Made by a program: the position numbers and the translations under genes
Notes under the pieces: model-generated
Told to the model about the DNA's origin: nothing
The model's database searches: none
What the model saw: only the letters and a program-made list of their open reading frames with translations
Assembly: GCA_036477795.1 (NCBI GenBank)
Contig: JAZGDL010000333.1
Span: forward strand, 1-12,094
DNA: 12,094 nt
Direction of reading: 5' to 3'
Source: JAZGDL01 sp036477795
GTDB lineage: Bacteria > Planctomycetota > Phycisphaerae > UBA1845
Shown here: positions 5,833-12,094 of the stretch, piece after piece
Layout of the letters: each line of letters opens with the position of its first letter
How positions within the stretch are numbered: the first letter of the stretch is position 1

Positions 5833-8066
5833 CCACATTGCCTGCCACGGTAACGGAACGAATCGGCCTACCCGCGCCGCCGTCGGCGGGGGCGGCGGGA
5901 GGCGGAGACGCGGGCGTCAGCCTCCAGGACATACTGGCTATCCTGAAGGGGCGGATGCTGCTTGTGGTTTTTCTGTTTATCTTATTCAGCGGCCTGACCG
6001 TGGGGGCGTGGGTTGCAGCCCATTACTACTCCCCGCGCTATAGGGCGGAGGCGTACGTCGAGTGCATCTCGGACAAGCCCAAACCGATGGCCATCGTCGA
6101 CGACACCACGCCGGGAGTAAAAGAGTTTGATCGCTTCGTTCTGACCCAGGGCCACTTCGTTACCAGCCCGGAAATCTTGATGGACACGCTCAGGACCGCG
6201 GAGGTGCGGGGCACCGAATGGTACAAGGACGTACCGGACGACGATCGTCTGATTGAGCTCATGGACCTGGTCAAGGCGGGCCCCATGCGCGGGACGAATC
6301 TGTTGAAGGTGTCCATCGAGACGCGCAGTCAGGGCGACCCGCACGTGATCGTAAACCAGGTCGTGCGCCTGTATCTCAATCGGGTGAAGGAATACAACAC
6401 CGGTGAATTCCGGCGCGAACGGGAGGTGTACCAGGAGGAGCTGGACCAGGTCGAATCGCAGATCGTGGACAAGGATCGGCAGCTCGGGGCGGTGCAGAAG
6501 CAGTTGCCTCCGGGATTCTCCAGCACCGGCTCGAATCCGGTGGCCATCGACTATCAGATGGCCAGTGAGACGGTGAAAGAGTACCGCCTGATGTACGAGG
6601 AGCTGCGCGGGCTGCACGAGATTTACAGTCGCCCCGGGGGGGCAGGGCTGTCGCCTGAAGATACCCAACTGGTGGAGATGGACCCCAAGGTGGCCACGTT
6701 GAGCAACCAGCGGTTCTCGCTGATGCAGCAGTTGGAGGTGGCCCGGAAAGACCTGGGATCCAACCATCAGGAGATTTCCGAGCTGCAGAAGTACCTGGAA
6801 GTGGTGGAGACCCAGTTGACCGACGAGCGCCAGAATCGGCTTATCGAGATCCTCGCTTTCAAAAAGGAGCAGGTGCACACGGCGATGCTCAACTCGCAGT
6901 ACGCGCTGCTCAAAGCCAGTGAGGAGCTGGCCGACACCAAAGCCTACCTGGCGGATATGGATGAGATGGTGACGCAGTATTTGGGGCTTGAAGAAGAACT
7001 CGAACTGCTCAAAGAGACGCGCGAGCTGTACAGGACGCACGTTCGGGACCTGGATCGTATCGTTCGTGAACGGGGGGCCATCCGCGTGGAGCTGCGGGAA
7101 AGCGCCCTGCCTCCCATTCAGCGCAGCTTTCCGCAGAAGTTTCTGATTCCGGTGGGAATCGTGCTGTCTCTGGTGTTTGCCGTCGGCATCGCCATCATGC
7201 TGGAATTTGTCGACACCTCGCTGCGCACGCCGCAGGACGTGGTGCGCCATCTGCGGATTCCTCTGCTGGGCGTGGTTCCGGACGTGGACGACGAGGAAGT
7301 GGAAATCGAGCAGATCGAAACGGCGGTACGGGACGCCCCGCAATCGATGTACGCCGAAGTGTTCCGGACCATACGGGCCAATCTGCAATTCACCACCACC
7401 GCGGAACAACAGCGCAGCATCGTCATCACCAGTCCGAGCCCCGAAGACGGCAAGACGGCCATCGCCTGTAATCTTGCGTCGATGATCGCACAGAGCGGGC
7501 GGCGGGTTCTGCTGGTCGACGCAAACTTCCGCAAGCCGGCCATTCACCGCTTCTACCCACCCAAGTCCGGCGGTGGGTTGAGCAATCTTCTGGTCGGCGA
7601 CGGGAAGCTGGACGATTTCGTCACGTCACCGGATCAGGCCAACCTGTTCGTGCTGTGCTCGGGGCCTTTGCCGCCCAACCCCGCGGAGCTGATGGGCAGC
7701 CAGCAGATGGCGGACCTGTTGACTGAGGCTGCGGGAAGATACGATCAGGTGATTCTCGATACGGCCCCGGTCCTTCTGGCCAGCGACGCGTCGGTGCTGG
7801 CCACCCGGACCGACGGTGCCATCATGGTCTTTCGCGCCAAGCACAACTCGCGAGGCATCGCCGGCCGGGCCTGCGGTCTTCTGTCACGCGTCAACGCTCA
7901 CATTTTCGGCGGCATCCTGAACGCCGCCCAGGTGCGTCGGGGCGGCTACTTCCGCGAGCAGCTTCGCACCTTCTACGACTACCGGCCTGACGAAGACGAC
8001 GGTGGCGTGACCCCGGCGCGCGCCTTGCCGAAGGACCGCGGTGACAACTCCGATAAACCCAAGTAG
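5829..8066 (+). CDS. wzc: Wzz/Wzc-type polysaccharide co-polymerase fused to a BY-kinase
   Basis: An inner-membrane chain-length regulator with a cytoplasmic bacterial tyrosine kinase. The 745 residues show a Wzz region from 31, TM1 at about 43-64, a long coiled-coil periplasmic part at about 195-425, the segment before TM2 (LPPIQRSFPQK), TM2 at 438-459, then the kinase. The oligomerisation motif EX2RX2R is E510-VF-R513-TI-R516. Walker A is SPSPEDGKT (534-542), with Glu in place of the first Gly of the usual PGEGKS. Walker A' is LLVDANFRKP (561-570), with Asn566 in place of the second Asp. Walker B is VILDTAP (641-647). The tail has Tyr707, Tyr716 and Tyr718 before an acidic end, a modest tyrosine cluster. 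Start ATG 5829 overlaps the exosortase stop (ATGA), and the only purine run upstream (GGGGG at 5812-5816) is distant, so translation is probably coupled. Confidence 0.93.
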   Translation: MTTLPATVTERIGLPAPPSAGAAGGGDAGVSLQDILAILKGRMLLVVFLFILFSGLTVGAWVAAHYYSPRYRAEAYVECISDKPKPMAIVDDTTPGVKEFDRFVLTQGHFVTSPEILMDTLRTAEVRGTEWYKDVPDDDRLIELMDLVKAGPMRGTNLLKVSIETRSQGDPHVIVNQVVRLYLNRVKEYNTGEFRREREVYQEELDQVESQIVDKDRQLGAVQKQLPPGFSSTGSNPVAIDYQMASETVKEYRLMYEELRGLHEIYSRPGGAGLSPEDTQLVEMDPKVATLSNQRFSLMQQLEVARKDLGSNHQEISELQKYLEVVETQLTDERQNRLIEILAFKKEQVHTAMLNSQYALLKASEELADTKAYLADMDEMVTQYLGLEEELELLKETRELYRTHVRDLDRIVRERGAIRVELRESALPPIQRSFPQKFLIPVGIVLSLVFAVGIAIMLEFVDTSLRTPQDVVRHLRIPLLGVVPDVDDEEVEIEQIETAVRDAPQSMYAEVFRTIRANLQFTTTAEQQRSIVITSPSPEDGKTAIACNLASMIAQSGRRVLLVDANFRKPAIHRFYPPKSGGGLSNLLVGDGKLDDFVTSPDQANLFVLCSGPLPPNPAELMGSQQMADLLTEAAGRYDQVILDTAPVLLASDASVLATRTDGAIMVFRAKHNSRGIAGRACGLLSRVNAHIFGGILNAAQVRRGGYFREQLRTFYDYRPDEDDGGVTPARALPKDRGDNSDKPK

Positions 8067-8150
8067 CGCCCGGCATTGGTGCAAACAGGGCGCCCGTGAC
8101 CACCTGGCAGTGCATGCCATCGACTTCTGAGCGGTATACATAGACTCACA

Positions 8151-9656
8151 ATGCAGAGAGTCCTGCACAACGCCCTGCCTGGAGCCCTTAAGTATATTCT
8201 GATTCTTGTCGCGACCATCTATGTCCTTACATACCTGGTGCTGGCGTACACCCGCATTCCATATCCGTTTGAGCTGGAGTGGATGGAAGGGGGGGTGCTG
8301 GATCACGTTAACAGGATCTTGGCCGGGCGAAAACTCTACGTCGCCCCATCGCTTGAGTTTGTTCCTTTCATCTATACTCCGCTCTATTTCTATGTTTCAG
8401 CGATTGTGTCATCTGTCTGTGGCCCGGGGTTACCACCTTTGCGGATGGTGTCGCTCATGGCATCTCTGGGTTGTTTTTTGATCATTTATCTCTTCGTGAG
8501 GCGAGAAACGAACAGTGCCTTCGCCGGGGGGCTGAGTTGCAGCCTGTTTGTAGCGACGTTCCGGGAGTGCGGGGCATGGTTTGATCTGGCCAGGAATGAT
8601 TCGTTGTTCTTGCTCTTCTCACTGAGCGCTTTATACGTTCTGCGTTTCGGCACACACTTGCGATCTTTTGTAATTTCGGGAATCCTCTTCTTCATTGCAT
8701 TTCTGACAAAGCAGACCGCGCTAATCATTGTACTGCCGCTTATACTGTATTGCGCGCTGACCAGGCTTCGGTATGCCATGGCCCTGCTGTGTACCGTGGG
8801 GGGGCTGGTCGTTGCCAGCACGCTCGTTCTTGACTGGGTACACGACGGCTGGTACAGCTTCTATGTGTTCGATCTACCGCAACAGCATCCTATCGTGGGC
8901 GACATGATCATCAAGTTCTGGACCCAAGACCTGCTAGGACCGCTGGCCATCTCTTGTGCAATGTCCGGATTCTACCTGTGGTTGCAGGCTTCCAGAAGGG
9001 CGACAAATAATCTCTTATTCTACTCTCTTGCCGCAGTCGGGATGGTGGGCGGGGCGTGGATGTCTCGTCTTCACCAGGGCGGGCATCTCAACAACTTGTT
9101 TCCTGCCTATGCCATGATCTGTATTCTCTTCGGTCTTGCCATTCATGAGCTTCTTGGCCTTGTCAAATCGAGGCGTTCCGCCTCTCAGAGCCTGGGCCCA
9201 GGCCATGTCTTTGCGATATGCATCATGCAATACGCATGCCTGCTATATAATCCCTTCTCCCTGTGCCCCAGCGTGGACGATCTCGAAGCTGGGCGGCGCT
9301 TGGTCGCTCGCATAAAGGGCATTGACGGAGATGTCTTTATTCCATGCCATCCATATTTGGCATCTGCTGTTAACAAGGGGACTTTCGCACATCAGATGGC
9401 CATACTGGACATATTCAAGAGTGGTAAGAGCGACATGAAGGAGGCCCTGCGGGATGAACTGCTGTTGGCAGTGGGGAACAGGCGCTTCGGGGCTGTTCTA
9501 GTTGACGTGGACTGGTTTCCGGTTGAACTGGAGCCCTTTTACATAAGGCAAGGCGATGTCTTTGGCCAGGATGAGGTGTTTTGGCCGGTCTCGGGTTGGC
9601 GCATCAGGCCGGAGGCGATATTCGTTCCGACTGAAGAGGACGGATGGGAGCGATGA
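8151..9656 (+). CDS. Multi-spanning GT-C-like glycosyltransferase
   Basis: A 501-residue membrane protein resembling the GT-C fold (ArnT/PMT-like, glycosyltransferase 39-related), which moves sugars from polyprenyl-phosphate donors on the outer face of the inner membrane. After TM1 (about 14-33), ELEWMEGGVLDHVNRIL (41-57) supplies the acidic first-loop residues (E41, E43, E46) expected near the catalytic base. YTPLYFYVSA (75-84), WFDLARNDSLFLLF (143-156), FLTKQTAL (184-191) and HQGGHLNNLFPAY (308-320) match the family pattern. About ten hydrophobic segments precede a soluble C-terminal part from about 370. An O-antigen polymerase role cannot be excluded. No good Shine-Dalgarno site precedes ATG 8151; TATACAT at 8135-8141 could be a -10 element giving a nearly leaderless message. 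Hand counts of four 60-base lines give about 50% GC against 65-70% in the neighbours. Confidence 0.75.
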   Translation: MQRVLHNALPGALKYILILVATIYVLTYLVLAYTRIPYPFELEWMEGGVLDHVNRILAGRKLYVAPSLEFVPFIYTPLYFYVSAIVSSVCGPGLPPLRMVSLMASLGCFLIIYLFVRRETNSAFAGGLSCSLFVATFRECGAWFDLARNDSLFLLFSLSALYVLRFGTHLRSFVISGILFFIAFLTKQTALIIVLPLILYCALTRLRYAMALLCTVGGLVVASTLVLDWVHDGWYSFYVFDLPQQHPIVGDMIIKFWTQDLLGPLAISCAMSGFYLWLQASRRATNNLLFYSLAAVGMVGGAWMSRLHQGGHLNNLFPAYAMICILFGLAIHELLGLVKSRRSASQSLGPGHVFAICIMQYACLLYNPFSLCPSVDDLEAGRRLVARIKGIDGDVFIPCHPYLASAVNKGTFAHQMAILDIFKSGKSDMKEALRDELLLAVGNRRFGAVLVDVDWFPVELEPFYIRQGDVFGQDEVFWPVSGWRIRPEAIFVPTEEDGWER

Positions 9657-11134
9657 ACCCGGACGAGGTAAGGTCCCATGCCCGTAAGGGTGCGGCCTGG
9701 ACGCTGATCATCTCCGCGATAGCGTTCCCGCTTTCGTACGCGCGATACATCCTGCTGGGTCGCGTGGGCCACACCACTGAGGTGCTGGGCACCTTTGCAC
9801 TGCTGTTGCTGTTTCTCAACGCGATTTACACCTTCTTTTTTCCGGGCGGCCGCAACGTCTTTCCCACCTACTTTCCGAAGCTGTCGAGTGAAGAGGGCCG
9901 GTCGGGCCTGGTGAGCGGTTTCCTGTACCTTGTGGCGGCGGCGGCGGCGGCCGGGTTGATCCTGGCCCTGCTGCGGCCGGAGCTGTTTGACGTGCTGCTG
10001 CAGCAGCGCGTCGACGCCCGAACGCGAACCGTATTGCTCTTCTTGATCCCCTTCGCGCTGTTCTCGGCGCTGGCCAACTCGATCGTGACCGGCAACCTGT
10101 CGTTTGTGTGGGCGTCGCTTCTGCTGCGGATACAACTTGTGCTGGTCACGCTGGTGGCAGTTGTGATGTACGTAACCGCATCGGCTTCTATGATCGCCGA
10201 CGCGGTTCTCTGGCTGGGCGGTGCGATGGTCGTTGGAGCCGTGGTGAACCTTTGCGTATCGTCTTGGCTCTTGCGGCGTTGGGTGCGCGTGCGATGGCGC
10301 CCCAGGTTCCCTTCGGGGTGCCTCAAGTTCACCATGTTCACCTATTTTGACACGATAATGGTGTGGATCAACAACGCCATTGACCGTTTCTTCGTGGCGG
10401 TCTACTTCAGCGTGGCCCAGTTGGGCATTTACTTCGCGCTGTTCGAGGTGGCACGCATTGTCCCGCTGGCCGTGCAGCAGGTCGAGCATCTGTTGTTGGC
10501 GACTTTTTCGAAGCTTCTCGGCGGTGATGCCGAGGACTCGGTGGTGTCCGGTTATCGGCGCGTCAGCCGAATCACCGTTGGGATTTACGCGTTGGTGTCG
10601 GTGACCGTCATTTTCCTTTCACGACCGTTGGCGTCGATCTTCGGCGCCACCTATGTCGAGCATCATCACTACCTCATTTGCCTGGCGGTAGTGGTCAACA
10701 TTGATTCGCTGCGCACCATCAACGGCATAACGCTGATGGCGTACGAGCGTATGCCCTCCGTGTTTGTCAGCAATGTGCTGCAGAACATCATCCAATTCGG
10801 CGTGACGTTGGCCCTGATCGAACCGATGGGGGTATACGGTGTGATCGTCGGCAAGGGCGCCGGCCACGTGGCCTGCGCGATTGCCTTGTTTGTCGCTACT
10901 GCGCGCGTCGGCAAGACGAGAAAACTGCTTCCCCCGTTGGTGTACGTGTTGAGTCAGGTGGTGGTGTTTGCCGCAGCTTGGGTGGCGTACCGCTATGAGG
11001 ACCGCGGTATCGGCGTGTCGGCCCTGCTGGTTATGGTAGGCTGGGCGGTGATCTGGTTAGGAGGCGGGTTCAGCATTGACGATATACGGGCATTGATTCC
11101 TTGGCGCCGGCGTTCGGCGGGAACGGGCCCGTGA
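9644..11134 (+). CDS. wzx: Wzx-type polysaccharide flippase (MOP superfamily)
   Basis: A 496-residue polytopic protein with about twelve to fourteen hydrophobic segments, predicted to flip lipid-linked oligosaccharide units across the inner membrane. Family-like stretches include VGHTTEVLGTFALLLLF near the N-terminus, VAQLGIYFALFEVARIVPLA at about 256-275, IFGATYVEHHHYLICLAV at about 332, and NIIQFGVTLALIEPMGVYGV before the last helices. The C-terminus is basic (WRRRSAGTGP). ATG 9644 overlaps the glycosyltransferase gene by 13 bases; the alternative ATG 9653 makes a four-base ATGA overlap with its stop and would remove only MGA. AGAGGA (9635-9640) serves 9644 at a short spacing, so the choice is open. 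It closes the plus-strand locus and converges with rpmH. Wzx proteins diverge strongly, so substrate cannot be read from sequence. Confidence 0.85.
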   Translation: MGAMNPDEVRSHARKGAAWTLIISAIAFPLSYARYILLGRVGHTTEVLGTFALLLLFLNAIYTFFFPGGRNVFPTYFPKLSSEEGRSGLVSGFLYLVAAAAAAGLILALLRPELFDVLLQQRVDARTRTVLLFLIPFALFSALANSIVTGNLSFVWASLLLRIQLVLVTLVAVVMYVTASASMIADAVLWLGGAMVVGAVVNLCVSSWLLRRWVRVRWRPRFPSGCLKFTMFTYFDTIMVWINNAIDRFFVAVYFSVAQLGIYFALFEVARIVPLAVQQVEHLLLATFSKLLGGDAEDSVVSGYRRVSRITVGIYALVSVTVIFLSRPLASIFGATYVEHHHYLICLAVVVNIDSLRTINGITLMAYERMPSVFVSNVLQNIIQFGVTLALIEPMGVYGVIVGKGAGHVACAIALFVATARVGKTRKLLPPLVYVLSQVVVFAAAWVAYRYEDRGIGVSALLVMVGWAVIWLGGGFSIDDIRALIPWRRRSAGTGP

Positions 11135-11165
11135 GCCTGGTCATGCATTGCATTCACCCGCCGCA

Positions 11166-11201
11166 TGTGGGACAGGCTTTCTAACCTGTCATCTGACCGG
11201 C
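11166..11201. repeat. Truncated and decayed family A repeat
   Basis: TGTGGGACAGGCTTTC, then TAACCTGTC and ATCTGACCGGC match the intact copy that follows (11206-11259) but stop after eight bases of the second hairpin, and the first hairpin carries a C-to-A change that breaks one pair. It begins 31 bases after the flippase stop. Confidence 0.75.
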
Positions 11202-11205
11202 CATG

Positions 11206-11259
11206 TGTGGGACAGGCTTTCCAGCCTGTCATCTGACCGGCTGGAAAGCCGGTCCCACA
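11206..11259. repeat. Family A double-hairpin palindrome
   Basis: Two adjacent hairpins, GACAGGCT/AGCCTGTC with loop TTCC and GACCGGCT/AGCCGGTC with loop GGAA, are separated by ATCT and bounded by TGTGG and CCACA. The whole 54 bases can also fold as one long hairpin with two mismatches. It lies between the convergent flippase and rpmH genes, 20 bases past the rpmH stop and 71 past the flippase stop, so it may act on both transcripts; neither side has a T tract. Confidence 0.85.
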
Positions 11260-11279
11260 GCGCACGGCCGAAGACGGGA

Positions 11280-11417
11280 TTAGACAACGCTGACGCGGGC
11301 CCTGCCCCGACGCCGTTTGGCGCTGATAATCCTACGTCCCCCGGGCGTACGCATTCGCGCACGAAACCCCTGCTTCCGGGCCCGCTTGATCTTACTGTTA
11401 CGACGGGGATAGTGCAT
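11280..11417 (-). CDS. rpmH: Ribosomal protein bL34
   Basis: ATG at 11417 to TAA at 11280-11282 encodes 45 residues, the normal length for L34, a small basic protein of the large ribosomal subunit. The sequence has the family core: KIKRARKQGFRARMRTPGG (9-27), including the near-invariant GFRARM at 17-22, followed by RRIISAKRRRGRARVSV (28-44). It starts MHYPRR instead of the common MKRTYQPS; I recall that form from planctomycetes. AGGGG lies four bases before the ATG, and a sigma-70-like promoter lies at 11509-11538. The usual rpmH-rnpA pair is broken: downstream there are only 145 bases of repeats before the convergent flippase gene, with no room for rnpA. Confidence 0.93.
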   Translation of the reverse strand: MHYPRRNSKIKRARKQGFRARMRTPGGRRIISAKRRRGRARVSVV

Positions 11418-11508
11418 AAGGCCCCTACAATCGAAATAAACTACCGAAGTTACCTAGTGGAGAGCCAGCCGCCACCACAGGCGTCCCTCCCCAAAACATT
11501 CAAAGGCT

Positions 11509-11538
11509 ATTATAGCGGCCTGCCGAGCCGGCTGCAAA
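11509..11538 (-). promoter_or_regulatory. rpmH: Sigma-70-like promoter of rpmH
   Basis: On the minus strand TTTGCA (11533-11538; four of six matches to TTGACA) is followed by 18 bases and a perfect TATAAT (11509-11514). The predicted start near 11502 gives a leader of about 85 bases before the rpmH ATG. This is the best promoter match I noticed in the window, as expected for a ribosomal protein gene. Confidence 0.65.
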
Positions 11539-11567
11539 TCCACGCCGAGCCCGCCGCAGTCCCCTCA

Positions 11568-11590
11568 AGCCGAATAGCCATATTCGGGCT
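11568..11590. other. Hairpin upstream of the rpmH promoter
   Basis: CCGAATA (11570-11576) pairs perfectly with TATTCGG (11581-11587) around GCCA, extended by AG and CT with one bulged G. It lies about 30 bases upstream of the rpmH -35 box. No T tract follows on either strand; it could be an operator or the remnant of a terminator. Confidence 0.35.
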
Positions 11591-11674
11591 CCAACCGCGT
11601 CCCCGGTGGATTTAGCGTACCATTTTCCCGATGAATTGCTAGTGCACCATCACGCTCGAGTTTGCGAGTTGGCA

Positions 11675-11732
11675 CGGACAAACTCGTTTGTCCGCGATTG
11701 TTTGCTCATCCACCGACGAGCAAGTTTGTCGG
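11675..11732. repeat. Palindromic repeat family D (ACAAACTCGTTTGT type)
   Basis: CGGACAAAC (11675-11683) pairs with GTTTGTCCG (11686-11694) across TC, and a weaker CCGAC/GTCGG dyad (11713-11717 with 11728-11732) follows, around GAGCAAGTTT which partly repeats the first dyad in inverse. CAAGTTTGTCGGCGCCACCC at the right edge echoes the GCGCCACCC word of family B. Similar elements appear in planctomycete intergenic DNA as I recall; only one copy is present here. Confidence 0.6.
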
Positions 11733-11793
11733 CGCCACCCAACCCGTTGATTGAAGTGTGACGAAACACTAGAATGAACAAACGAACAACCGG

Positions 11794-11845
11794 TTGCAAA
11801 GTTGCTGGTGCGAGAATCCTTGCAAAGTGCTGGTGCGAGAATCCT
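11794..11845 (+). repeat. Direct tandem duplication, 27 and 26 bases
   Basis: TTGCAAAGTTGCTGGTGCGA plus GAATCCT (11794-11820) is repeated at 11820-11845 with one T deleted and one T shared. The second unit supplies the left arm of the hairpin at 11832-11855, while the first lacks a right arm, so the duplication copied only half of the palindrome. Confidence 0.85.
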
Positions 11846-11855
11846 TTCTCGCACC
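11832..11855. repeat. Palindromic repeat family C (GGTGCGAGAA hairpin)
   Basis: GGTGCGAGAA (11832-11841) pairs perfectly with TTCTCGCACC (11846-11855) around the loop TCCT. It abuts the next family A copy with only CATAG between. No T tract follows. Confidence 0.8.
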
Positions 11856-11860
11856 CATAG

Positions 11861-11931
11861 GTGGGACAGGCTTTCCAGCCTGTCATTTTACCGGCTGGAA
11901 AGCCGGTCCCACAGGGAAAGCCGGTCCCACA
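11861..11931. repeat. Family A double hairpin, copy 3, with duplicated right end
   Basis: GTGGGACAGGCTTTCCAGCC and TGTC (11861-11884), then ATTT, then TACCGGCTGGAAAGCCGGTC and CCAC (to 11912) match the intact copy at 11206-11259; the second hairpin has lost its first pair (GACC to TACC). GGAAAGCCGGTCCCACA is then repeated at 11915-11931, so the right end is present twice. Confidence 0.85.
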
Positions 11932-11997
11932 ACGCCAGGAGGGGGGGCCGAGAAGGGATTCTGATAAGGGTCCACCGCGGCCCTGCGCTGTAGGGTT

Positions 11998-12075
11998 TGT
12001 CGATTTAGTCTGTAGCGCCACCCCTTGTGGGTGGCGCACCCGCGTTGGGCGCCACCCACAAGGGGTGGCGCTACA
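11998..12075. repeat. Palindromic repeat family B copy 2
   Basis: A perfect 27-base inverted repeat (12011-12037 with 12049-12075) around ACCCGCGTTGG, with arm TGTAGCGCCACCCCTTGTGG and GTGGCGC. It is preceded by TGTCGATTTAGTC (11998-12010), which also flanks copy 1 at 2442-2454 as TGTCGATTCAGTC. The gene-free stretch 11418-12094 contains only the rpmH promoter and this series of repeats; I see no further gene in it. Confidence 0.85.
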
Positions 12076-12094
12076 TCATGGATCGCTCCAAACG

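Noticed and set aside
5982..7547. 521-codon open frame on the minus strand opposite the Wzc-type gene
   Set aside because: The plus-strand protein has unambiguous Wzz and BY-kinase motifs. The antisense frame is low-information (His, Leu, Gln and Arg rich), with no domain, and is explained by GC-rich third codon positions.
8070..8097. Intrinsic terminator after the kinase gene (GCGCCC/GGGCGC)
   Set aside because: The loop is 16 bases and no T tract follows; it would also split the locus without other support.
8104..8150. Sigma-54 type promoter (TGGCAG...) before the glycosyltransferase
   Set aside because: The TGC element does not fall at the required spacing for a -24/-12 promoter.
9539..10489. 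316-codon open frame on the minus strand opposite the flippase
   Set aside because: The composition (His, Arg, Gln) is that of a mirror of a hydrophobic membrane protein; the flippase frame is clearly real.
11166..11259. CRISPR-like array
   Set aside because: Only two copies, palindromic and unequal, with no spacers; they are REP-like elements.
11148..11615. 155-codon plus-strand open frame after the flippase
   Set aside because: It starts in family A repeats (CGTGFL and WDRLSSL type peptides), then crosses rpmH and its promoter antisense.
11650..12039. 129-codon minus-strand open frame with CGTGFPAGKMTGWKACPT
   Set aside because: It is the translation of the family A and C palindromes; the same peptide appears at 10993-11265 for the same reason.

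Overview
The window looks like chromosomal DNA of a high-GC member of the Planctomycetota, possibly Phycisphaerae-like. This is an inference from four things: the exopolysaccharide gene set built around an exosortase, a large secreted HEAT-repeat protein, an L34 protein beginning MHYPRR, and an abundance of short palindromic intergenic repeats of the kind common in that phylum. No 16S rRNA or other phylogenetic marker is present apart from L34.

Layout. On the minus strand, 1-2042 is the N-terminal 680 residues of a secreted HEAT-repeat protein with an embedded degenerate receiver domain; it runs off the left edge. Just upstream on the same strand is a tiny lipoprotein-like gene (2164-2328). 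A 460-base divergent intergenic region (2329-2788) holds a long nested palindrome and a dyad around a TTGACA box. The plus strand then carries five genes: a Wza-like export lipoprotein (2789-4558), an exosortase (4756-5832), a Wzz/BY-kinase fusion (5829-8066), a multi-spanning GT-C-like glycosyltransferase (8151-9656) and a Wzx-type flippase (9644-11134). The flippase converges with a 45-residue rpmH (ribosomal protein L34) gene at 11280-11417 on the minus strand, which has a good sigma-70-like promoter at 11509-11538. The last 550 bases are a dense patch of several unrelated palindromic repeat families.

How the genes fit together. The five plus-strand genes look like the export half of a Wzx/Wzy-type exopolysaccharide pathway: flippase, membrane glycosyltransferase or polymerase-like protein, chain-length regulator with tyrosine kinase, and outer-membrane export component. 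The exosortase is translationally coupled to the kinase gene by an ATGA overlap. That suggests the polysaccharide and the surface anchoring of exosortase substrates are made together. No substrate with a PEP-CTERM-like tail, no Wzy with a clear signature and no initiating sugar transferase is visible here, so the locus continues elsewhere or these parts are unlinked.

Most notable points: an rpmH gene without rnpA after it; palindromic repeats whose arms carry compensatory changes; a repeat that has become coding sequence inside the HEAT gene; non-triplet tandem repeats forming the end of the exosortase gene; a ~195-residue acidic Pro/Glu-rich insert in the Wza-like protein; and a glycosyltransferase gene of clearly lower GC than its neighbours.
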